From NCBI GenBank assembly GCA_050729555.1, contig JBOHLR010000146.1, positions 1 to 5,160 of the forward strand: a DNA stretch of 5,160 nt. Reading direction: 5' to 3'. A program made the position numbers and the translations under genes. This document shows, piece by piece, positions 1 to 5,160 of the stretch. This DNA is from REEB95 sp050729555 (GTDB taxonomy: Bacteria; Pseudomonadota; Alphaproteobacteria; ATCC43930; CGMCC-115725). The notes under the pieces were generated by a model. That model saw only the letters and a program-made list of their open reading frames with translations, did not search any database and had not been told where the DNA came from. Position 1 is the stretch's first letter. Every line of letters begins with the position of its first letter.

Positions 1-1620
1 GTCGCCCCTGAACATTTGCTGAGCGAGGGGTTGGGTTTGTCGTGGTGGCGTGTGTTGGCGGTTCCGTGCATTGGGGGATTGGCGGTGGGGGTGGCGACGC
101 TGGTGATCCGGCGGTTCCGGCCGCGGGAGGTTGTGGACGCGATTGAGGCGAACGCGCTTTACGGCGGGAAGATGTCGCTGATCGACAGCGCGAACCTGAC
201 GTTTCTGACGCTGTTGTCGGGTGGGTTTGGGGCGTCGGTGGGGCTGGAGGCGGCCTATACGCAGATGGGGGCCGGGTTTGCGTCGAACGTGGGGGAGGTT
301 CTGCGGCTGCGGCGGCACGACATGCGGACGCTGGTGGGGTGCGGGGCGGCGGCGGCGATCGCGGCGGCGTTCAACGCGCCCTTAGCCGGTGCATTCTATG
401 CCTTCGAGCTGGTGATCGGGGCGTATTCGGCGCCGGTCCTGGCGCCGGTGACGGCGGCGGCGCTGGCGGCGACGTTTGTCGAGCGGCTGTTGGGGCAGGC
501 GAAGCCGATCTTCTTCGTGTCGGAGTCGATCAGCATCGGGGGGTGGGACTACCCGCTGTTCGGGCTGTTGGGGGTGGCGGCGGCGGGGATCGGGATCCTG
601 ACCATGTTGTGCGTGACGTGGATCGAGCGGGGCTTGCGGCGCAACGCGATTCCGGTGTGGGCGCGGCCGGCCTTGGGGGGTCTGGCGGTGGGGCTGCTGG
701 CGTTCTTCTGGCCCGAGGTGCTGGGCAGCGGGCACGGCGGCATCGAGCTGGTGATCGCCAACAACTTCTCGCCGCTGGCGTTGCTGCTGCTGGTGCCGGC
801 GAAGGCGCTGGCGTCGGCGTTCTCGGTGGGGTCGGGGTTCCGCGGCGGACTGTTCAGCTCATCGCTGTTTCTGGGGAGCATCTTCGGCGCGGCGGCGGGG
901 GCGTTCCTGGCGATGGTGTTGCCGGGGCTGGGGATCGACCGGCTGGCTTACACGGTGGTGGGGATGGGGACGATGGCGGCGGCGATCATCGGCGCGCCGG
1001 TGACCATGATCCTGCTGACGCTGGAGATGACGGCGAACTTCTACGTCACGCTCGGGGTGATGGTGGGGGTGATCGTCGCCTCGATGATCGTGCGCTCGAC
1101 CTTCGGCTATTCGTTTGCCACCTGGCGGTTCCACCTGCGCGGGGTGCCGATCCGCGGCGCGCAGGACGTCGGCTGGATCCGCGACCTGACGGTGCGCAAG
1201 ATGATGCGCCGCGACATCCAGACCGTGTCGGAGAACCTGCCCCTGGCGGAGCTTCGGGCGCAGTTCCCCTTGGGCGGCACCAACCGCGTCTTCCTGCTCG
1301 ACGCCAAGAGCGACTATGCCGGCATGGTGGTGACCGCCGACGCCCACAACCCCGACCTCGACGAGCGCCTGCCGACCCTGCGCGCCGCCGACCTGCGCCA
1401 GGCCGAGACCCAGTTCCTGCTCCCCCACCAGAACGTCCGCGCCGCCCTCGACCGCTTCGTCTCCGCCGAGGTCGAGGCGCTCCCCGTCCTCGCCAGCGCC
1501 ACCGACCGCAAGGTCATCGGCTTCGTCACCGAAGCCTATGCCCTCCGCCGCTACAACCAGGAGCTCGAACAGGCCCGCGGCGACGAGTTCGCCGACCCAA
1601 CCCTCTTCGGTCCCGTCTGA
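1..1620 (+). CDS. ClC-family chloride channel/transporter with C-terminal CBS pair (5' end outside window)
   Basis: Integral membrane protein of the ClC family, which moves chloride (or exchanges Cl-/H+) across the inner membrane. The frame is open from base 1 with no stop, and about 539 residues are visible. A TTG at 16 is an unlikely start, because the first ClC helices and the helix-D region would be truncated. Many hydrophobic helices are visible up to about base 1130. Family landmarks are FNAPLAG (370-390), a GLEAAYTQ segment at 241-264 in the place of the usual GREGP motif (the gating Glu is codon 247-249), GGLFSSS at 844-864 in place of GxFxP, and a Tyr at 1108-1110 likely equivalent to the pore Tyr. 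A soluble tail from about 1186 to 1570 has the look of two CBS domains (LTVRKMMRRD opens the first), usually nucleotide-responsive regulatory modules. Stop TGA at 1618-1620. The family assignment is firm; channel versus exchanger is not settled. G-ending codons dominate the first two thirds and C-ending codons the rest. Confidence 0.93.
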   Translation, partial: VAPEHLLSEGLGLSWWRVLAVPCIGGLAVGVATLVIRRFRPREVVDAIEANALYGGKMSLIDSANLTFLTLLSGGFGASVGLEAAYTQMGAGFASNVGEVLRLRRHDMRTLVGCGAAAAIAAAFNAPLAGAFYAFELVIGAYSAPVLAPVTAAALAATFVERLLGQAKPIFFVSESISIGGWDYPLFGLLGVAAAGIGILTMLCVTWIERGLRRNAIPVWARPALGGLAVGLLAFFWPEVLGSGHGGIELVIANNFSPLALLLLVPAKALASAFSVGSGFRGGLFSSSLFLGSIFGAAAGAFLAMVLPGLGIDRLAYTVVGMGTMAAAIIGAPVTMILLTLEMTANFYVTLGVMVGVIVASMIVRSTFGYSFATWRFHLRGVPIRGAQDVGWIRDLTVRKMMRRDIQTVSENLPLAELRAQFPLGGTNRVFLLDAKSDYAGMVVTADAHNPDLDERLPTLRAADLRQAETQFLLPHQNVRAALDRFVSAEVEALPVLASATDRKVIGFVTEAYALRRYNQELEQARGDEFADPTLFGPV

Positions 1621-1628
1621 ACCCAATT

Positions 1629-1678
1629 CGTTAACGCGGCAGGGAATTTGCCGCTGGTTTCGGCACCTTGCGTTAACG
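1629..1678. repeat. Two identical CGTTAACG palindromes spaced 42 bp
   Basis: Perfect 8-bp palindromes CGTTAACG occur at 1629-1636 and 1671-1678. Their starts are exactly 42 bp apart, close to four turns of B-DNA, so dimers bound to both would sit on the same face of the helix. Both lie in the intergenic stretch upstream of the histidine kinase gene. They are candidate operator sites for a dimeric regulator; no regulator family is identified from the sequence. Confidence 0.4.
1636..1660 (+). terminator. Possible terminator hairpin of the ClC gene
   Basis: A 6-bp GC-rich inverted repeat, GCGGCA (1636-1641) with TGCCGC (1649-1654), encloses a 7-nt loop and is followed by TGGTTT. It begins 16 bases after the ClC stop codon. 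The T tract is short, so intrinsic termination would be weak. The right arm can also pair with CGGCA at 1661-1665, giving an alternative hairpin. The inverted repeat is certain; the function is inferred. Confidence 0.35.
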
Positions 1679-1700
1679 TGTTTCCGGCAAATAGCGCGCT

Positions 1701-1715
1701 TTAACTCAAATTTAG
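1701..1715 (+). promoter_or_regulatory. CtrA-like box TTAA-N7-TTAG
   Basis: TTAA at 1701-1704, seven bases, then TTAG at 1712-1715. This is one mismatch from the TTAA-N7-TTAA full site recognised by the alphaproteobacterial master regulator CtrA. It ends 46 bases before the kinase start codon, a reasonable position for promoter control. Short AT-rich matches arise by chance, so this is a candidate only. No convincing -35/-10 pair was found; TTGCGT (1668-1673) with AATAGC (1690-1695) is the best but weak. Confidence 0.25.
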
Positions 1716-1748
1716 CCGCAACGCCTGCACTCTGGGCCACGTTTCTCC

Positions 1749-1753
1749 GAGGG
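1749..1753 (+). promoter_or_regulatory. Ribosome binding site of the histidine kinase (decides the GTG start)
   Basis: GAGGG at 1749-1753 lies 8 bases before GTG at 1762 and pairs well with the 16S rRNA anti-Shine-Dalgarno. The in-frame ATG at 1828 (residue 23) has no comparable purine run upstream, so the GTG is preferred. Confidence 0.6.
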
Positions 1754-1761
1754 AAAAGCGC

Positions 1762-3675
1762 GTGTCTCAGCAACCGCATGCAGACGCTTCGAACGGGTCG
1801 CGAACCGTTGCGCGGCTCGTCCGAACCATGGGAGTGACGATCCGCGGCAAGATTTTGTTCGCGTTCTTCGCGCTTGCTGCCTTGACCGGTGCGCTCGGCT
1901 TCTACGCCGTCAACAGCGTCGTTAATTCGGGCCGGCTGGTCGTCGAGACCTACGACAAGCCGCTAATGTCGATCAGCTATGCGCGGCTGGCACTGTCGAA
2001 TTTCACGGCCACCGAAGTCGCCTTGACCGACCGCGTGACGTCGCACGATCCGGCTCACCAGAAGGAACTCGACGCGCGCATGGACGACCTGGCCGCGTCG
2101 GTGGCCGAGGATCTCACCGTGACCGAGGGACGCTCGCTGTCGCCGCGCGCCGCCACCGCTGCGCACGACACCGCTGCCGCGGTCGCGAACTGGAACAAAT
2201 TGCGCCGCGAGTTGATCAATGGTGTCGACGACGTGGCCGATCGGGAAACGCTGCTCGCCCGCGCCAAAGGCATTGACGACGATTTCGACAATCTGGTCGA
2301 GCTGACGGCGGAAGACGGCTTCAAGTTCCGTGAAAGCGCGCTCGCGTCGATCGCCGGGTACCGCACCCTCAGCATCGCGGCGACGCTGGTTGCGGTTCTG
2401 CTCGGCGGCGTTATCGCCCTGCTGCTGGCGCGGCGCATGGTGCGACCGATTGCGACGGCGTCGTCGGCCGCGCGGCGTATCGCCGAAGGCGAGCTCGACG
2501 TGGAAATCGGCACCGCCGGCAACGACGAACTCGGCCAGCTGCTCGGCTCGATGGCAGTGATGCGCGACAACATTCGCGGCATGATGGAGCACGAGATCGC
2601 CGCCCGGCGGTCGGCGCAGAATCGTCTGGTCAACGCGCTCGAAAACAGCGCCGAAGGCGTCGTGCTGGCCGATGCCGGCGGCCATATCCTGATCGCGAAT
2701 TCTCAGGTCACCGCGTTCTTTCCCACGCTCGCCGGCAGCCTCGCTCCCGGTGCGCCGTTTCCCGAGATGCTCGAAGGCGCTCTGGCGCAACCGCGCGGCG
2801 AGATGTGCGTCGACGGAATTCGCTGGCTGCATCTGAGCCGCAGCGCGACCTCGGACGGCGGCTTCGTCGTCATCATCAGCGACATTTCCGCTCTCAAGGA
2901 GCGCGAGCTCGCGCTCAGCACCGCCAAGGAACAGGCCGAGGCGGCCAATCGCGCCAAGACCGAATTCCTCGCGAACATGGGCCACGAGCTGCGCACGCCG
3001 CTCAACGCGGTGATTGGGTTCTCCGAAATCATCGCCGGCGAGATGGTCGGCCCGCTGGGGCAGCCGTCCTACAAGGAATTCGCGAACGACATCATGCGCA
3101 GCGGCCGCCATCTGCTCGAGATGATCAACGACATCCTCGATTACGCCAAATGCGAGGGCGGCAGTCTCGAGATCGTTCCCGAGCCGGTCGACGCACAGTC
3201 GGCGATGGATCAGGTCGTGACTTTCTTCGCCCGCGAGGCCGAGCGCGGACAACTCACGATGGCCGTGGCGCCCTCGGCCGAGGGTCTCTGGCTGCTCGCC
3301 GATCCGACGCGCTTGAACCGCATCCTGCAACAACTGGTTTCCAATGCGGTCAAGTTCACGCCTGCGGGCGGCCATATCACGTTATCGGCGCGGCGCGATG
3401 GCGCCGGCTTTATCGCGCTGTCGGTTGCCGACACGGGTATCGGGATGCGTGCCGAGGACATCCCGGTCGCCTTGTCGCCGTTCAGCCAGGTCGACAGCAG
3501 CCTGTCGCGCCGCTATGAAGGCACCGGCATGGGCCTGCCCTTGTGCAAGAGCATCGTCGAGTTGCACGGCGGCCGGCTCGAAATCGCGAGCGCACCCGGA
3601 AAAGGGACGACCGTCACCGTGCTGCTGCAGGAAGCCACACGCGTCCCGCAAACGGCCACGGTGGTGTCCTGCTGA
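1762..3675 (+). CDS. Membrane sensor histidine kinase (HAMP, PAS-like, HisKA, HATPase)
   Basis: Two-component sensor kinase of 637 residues, read from GTG with a good Shine-Dalgarno. Domains in order: short cytoplasmic N-terminus; TM1 about 31-50; a predicted helical periplasmic sensor domain about 51-202 with no cysteine; TM2 about 203-223; HAMP about 224-275 (RRMVRPI start); a degenerate PAS-like segment about 286-376; a short coiled coil to 400; HisKA with the phospho-acceptor His408 in NMGHELRTPLNAVIGFSE; and HATPase_c about 505-623, with N box Asn528, DTGIG at 557-561, the PFSQVD F box at 573-578 and GTGMGLP at 587-593. All catalytic boxes are intact. The HisKA segment resembles PleC/DivJ-type alphaproteobacterial kinases. 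There is no receiver domain, and no response regulator gene is visible, so the partner is unknown. The stop codon overlaps the ATG of the di-heme peroxidase gene by one base, implying a shared transcript and a related function. The ligand or signal is unknown. Cys464, just after HisKA, sits where KIEAG-type kinases usually have Ile. Confidence 0.94.
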   Translation: MSQQPHADASNGSRTVARLVRTMGVTIRGKILFAFFALAALTGALGFYAVNSVVNSGRLVVETYDKPLMSISYARLALSNFTATEVALTDRVTSHDPAHQKELDARMDDLAASVAEDLTVTEGRSLSPRAATAAHDTAAAVANWNKLRRELINGVDDVADRETLLARAKGIDDDFDNLVELTAEDGFKFRESALASIAGYRTLSIAATLVAVLLGGVIALLLARRMVRPIATASSAARRIAEGELDVEIGTAGNDELGQLLGSMAVMRDNIRGMMEHEIAARRSAQNRLVNALENSAEGVVLADAGGHILIANSQVTAFFPTLAGSLAPGAPFPEMLEGALAQPRGEMCVDGIRWLHLSRSATSDGGFVVIISDISALKERELALSTAKEQAEAANRAKTEFLANMGHELRTPLNAVIGFSEIIAGEMVGPLGQPSYKEFANDIMRSGRHLLEMINDILDYAKCEGGSLEIVPEPVDAQSAMDQVVTFFAREAERGQLTMAVAPSAEGLWLLADPTRLNRILQQLVSNAVKFTPAGGHITLSARRDGAGFIALSVADTGIGMRAEDIPVALSPFSQVDSSLSRRYEGTGMGLPLCKSIVELHGGRLEIASAPGKGTTVTVLLQEATRVPQTATVVSC

Positions 3676-3677
3676 TG
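3673..3677 (+). promoter_or_regulatory. TGATG stop/start overlap (translational coupling)
   Basis: The kinase stop TGA (3673-3675) and the peroxidase ATG (3675-3677) share one base. Only a weak G-rich run (GGTGGTG) precedes the ATG, so termination-reinitiation by ribosomes finishing the kinase is the likely way the second gene is translated. Confidence 0.6.
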
Positions 3678-4751
3678 CTGACCGTCGACCGGAGCAGTTT
3701 GCGCCGCTGGCTATCGCGGGCGCTTTGGGCGGCGCCAATTATCATGGTCGCGGCGACGTTGCTCCGTGTCGGCTTGTCCGGCCCCGCCGCCGACGCGGCC
3801 GCGCCGGCGCAACCGACGCTCGCCGAGCTCAAAGCGGATTTTGCCCGGCCGAAAACGACGCCGTTCCCGTCCGACGATCCGTATTCCAAGGCGAAGGCCC
3901 ATCTCGGCGAGTTGCTGTTCTGGGATCCGATCCTGTCGGGCAGCGGCACGCAATCCTGCGCCAGCTGTCATAATCCCGGCCTGTCGTGGACCGACGGTCT
4001 GCGCGTCGGTGTCGGCACCCAGGAGATGAAGACGCACACGCCGACGATGCTCAACATCGCGTGGGCGCCGGTTCTCGGCTGGGACGGTCATTTCCCGTCG
4101 CTAGAAGCGGTCGCGTTCGCCGGCCCGATCACCAATCCTGGGATCATGAACCGCAAGCCGGCCGACCTGATCCAGGCGCTCTCGGCGATCCCCGGATACC
4201 GCGCGGCGTTCGCCGCGGCATTCTCCGATCATGCGATCACCGAAGCGCATATCGCCGATGCGCTGGCGACGTTCGAACGCACCATCGTTTCAGGGCCGGC
4301 GCCGTTCGATCGCTGGATCGTTGGCGACGAAAGCGCCATCAGCGCGCAAGCGAAGCATGGGTTCGCCCTGTTCACGGGCAAGGCCGGCTGCTCGAACTGT
4401 CATATCGGCTGGGCATTCACCGATGAAGGATTTTACGACGTCGGCACCGCGACCGGCGACGATCTCGGCCGCGCCCGGCTGTTCCCGAATACGGTGAAGC
4501 TCAAATACGCGTTCAAGGTGCCGACGCTGCGCGACGTGGCACGCCGCGGGCCCTACATGCACAACGGTTCGGAAGCGACGCTGGCCGACGTCATCGATCT
4601 ATACGATCGTGGCGGCATCGACCGTCCGAGCCGCGCCGATTTCATCAAGCCGCTGCACCTGACGGCGCAGGAAAAAGCCGACTTGATTGCATTCCTCGAT
4701 ACGCTGACGTCCGATCCAAAGCCGACCGATTCTCCGGTCCTGCCGCGCTGA
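3675..4751 (+). CDS. Di-heme cytochrome c peroxidase / MauG-family periplasmic protein
   Basis: A 358-residue exported protein, near the usual family length. An N-terminal basic region and hydrophobic helix (about 10-34) form a Sec-type signal peptide or anchor, followed by an Ala-rich possible cleavage area (about 37-44). Two c-type heme sites are seen: CASCH at residues 95-99 and CSNCH at 239-243. Other family hallmarks are LFWDPILSGSGTQSCASCHNP-type spacing before the first heme, WTDG at 105-108, WDGHFPSLE at 136-144, GPITNP at 150-155, VPTLRDV at 282-288 and PYMHNGS at 293-299, where Met295 is a candidate axial ligand of the second heme. Classical members reduce H2O2 with electrons from cytochrome c or a cupredoxin; MauG instead oxidises a protein tryptophan. 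Here the Gln/Glu catalytic pair found in both appears to be Ala147 and Ile157, and the distal His of CcpA appears to be Val113, judged from remembered alignments. A longer frame runs upstream to about 3543, but it lies inside the kinase; the signal peptide and TGATG overlap fix the ATG at 3675. Confidence 0.92.
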   Translation: MLTVDRSSLRRWLSRALWAAPIIMVAATLLRVGLSGPAADAAAPAQPTLAELKADFARPKTTPFPSDDPYSKAKAHLGELLFWDPILSGSGTQSCASCHNPGLSWTDGLRVGVGTQEMKTHTPTMLNIAWAPVLGWDGHFPSLEAVAFAGPITNPGIMNRKPADLIQALSAIPGYRAAFAAAFSDHAITEAHIADALATFERTIVSGPAPFDRWIVGDESAISAQAKHGFALFTGKAGCSNCHIGWAFTDEGFYDVGTATGDDLGRARLFPNTVKLKYAFKVPTLRDVARRGPYMHNGSEATLADVIDLYDRGGIDRPSRADFIKPLHLTAQEKADLIAFLDTLTSDPKPTDSPVLPR

Positions 4752-4753
4752 GC

Positions 4754-5107
4754 TTATTTCGCCGTCACCAGCAGGTGCATGGTGGGATGGATCGCACACA
4801 GTACGTGATAGGTGCCGGCGTGGTCGAATTCCAAATCCACGGTCGTGCCGACCGGTTGTTCGCCGGAGTCGAATTTCATCGCAGGCGAATCGACGTAGAC
4901 GTGATGGGTCACGCGGTCGTCGTTGACGATATGGACGACGACGCCGACCGGGATGGTCAACGTATCTGGATGGAATTGCCGATTGCGCTGGCTGACGGTA
5001 ATTGGAGCCGTGGCATTGGCGAGCGGCACGATGGCGGCGAGAAATACCGCGAGCGCCAGCGCGGTGGCCGTGAAATCCGACTTACGGAAAATCTTCCGAA
5101 GCGTCAT
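4754..5107 (-). CDS. Small exported cupredoxin (plastocyanin/amicyanin-like copper protein)
   Basis: A 117-residue protein from ATG at 5107, with TAA at 4754-4756. A clear signal peptide (basic MTLRKIFRK, a hydrophobic stretch about 13-29, cleavage likely after ANATA near residue 34) exports a mature domain of about 83 residues, compact for a cupredoxin. Type 1 copper ligands are visible: His68 in VTHHVYV (a variant of the common PHNV motif), then Cys104, His107 and Met110 in CAIHPTM. The C-x2-H-x2-M loop is the short spacing seen in amicyanin and many small bacterial cupredoxins, and this predicts a periplasmic electron carrier. The frame continues upstream through GTG at 5125 to the window edge, and neither start has a good ribosome binding site; ATG was chosen because it opens directly on the charged n-region. 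It converges on the di-heme peroxidase gene with a two-base gap, making it a plausible redox partner, by inference only. Confidence 0.85.
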   Translation of the reverse strand: MTLRKIFRKSDFTATALALAVFLAAIVPLANATAPITVSQRNRQFHPDTLTIPVGVVVHIVNDDRVTHHVYVDSPAMKFDSGEQPVGTTVDLEFDHAGTYHVLCAIHPTMHLLVTAK

Positions 5108-5160
5108 CGGCGATGATGCTACCACGCGACCGCATGCGGCGGTAACCCCGCATAAAGGGG
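5108..5160 (-). promoter_or_regulatory. Upstream region of the cupredoxin gene with small inverted repeats
   Basis: Just upstream of the cupredoxin lie a perfect 10-bp palindrome CCGCATGCGG (5130-5139) and a CCCC/GGGG inverted repeat with a 7-nt loop (5146-5149 with 5157-5160) that may continue past the window edge. These could be an operator, a leader hairpin or chance in GC-rich DNA. No -35/-10 pair is recognisable in the part visible. Confidence 0.25.

Noticed and set aside
339..1634. 431-codon open frame on the + strand inside the ClC gene
   Set aside because: Arg/Gly/Ala-rich translation without domains, overlapping a clear ClC frame; a typical shadow of GC-rich coding sequence.
859..1779. 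306-codon open frame antisense to the ClC gene and intergenic region
   Set aside because: No recognisable domain and a strongly biased composition; explained by mirrored GC-rich codons.
1538..1837. 99-codon + strand frame across the ClC end, the intergenic region and the kinase start
   Set aside because: It overlaps two well-supported genes in another frame and carries no domain or good start.
1963..3375. 470-codon open frame antisense to the histidine kinase
   Set aside because: Low-complexity, Arg/His-rich translation with no family features; the kinase on the other strand has all catalytic boxes intact.
3543..3674. Upstream extension of the di-heme peroxidase frame
   Set aside because: The extra residues are Arg-rich shadow of the kinase HATPase domain and would bury the signal peptide.
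3702..3725. RRW segment in the peroxidase N-terminus as a Tat signal
   Set aside because: Poor fit to the twin-arginine consensus, and c-type cytochromes are exported unfolded by Sec for heme attachment.
4724..4739. GACCG/CGGTC inverted repeat near the peroxidase stop as a terminator
   Set aside because: Only five base pairs with no T tract, and inside coding sequence; likely chance.

Overview
The window is GC-rich DNA from what looks like an alphaproteobacterium. The pointers are the C-terminal style of the ClC protein, a PleC/DivJ-like HisKA segment in the kinase, GTG starts, and a CtrA-like box in an intergenic region. The genus cannot be fixed from sequence alone; Hyphomicrobiales (Bradyrhizobium-like) or a Rhodospirillales relative are guesses. 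There are four protein genes, no RNA genes, no mobile elements and no CRISPR.

Layout: (1) bases 1-1620, + strand, the 3' part of a ClC-family chloride channel/transporter with a C-terminal CBS pair; its beginning lies before the window. (2) bases 1621-1761, the only sizeable intergenic region, AT-richer than its surroundings. It holds a possible terminator hairpin, two identical CGTTAACG palindromes exactly 42 bp apart, a TTAA-N7-TTAG box, and a good ribosome binding site. (3) 1762-3675, + strand, a membrane histidine kinase (TM, periplasmic helical domain, TM, HAMP, PAS-like, HisKA, HATPase). (4) 3675-4751, + strand, a periplasmic di-heme cytochrome c peroxidase/MauG-family protein, whose ATG overlaps the kinase stop by one base (TGATG). 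(5) 4754-5107 (possibly to 5125), - strand, a small exported cupredoxin, converging on the peroxidase gene with only two bases between the stop codons.

How they may work together: the kinase and the di-heme protein are almost certainly co-transcribed and translationally coupled. This suggests that the kinase senses an envelope or redox condition tied to the di-heme enzyme. The cupredoxin, facing the operon tail to tail, is a plausible periplasmic electron donor or acceptor for it. No response regulator is visible. The di-heme protein keeps both CxxCH motifs but appears to lack the Gln/Glu catalytic pair and the distal His of classical bacterial cytochrome c peroxidases, so its chemistry may not be simple H2O2 reduction. 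The kinase/di-heme/cupredoxin module is the most interesting part of the window. The ClC gene upstream is probably a separate transcription unit.
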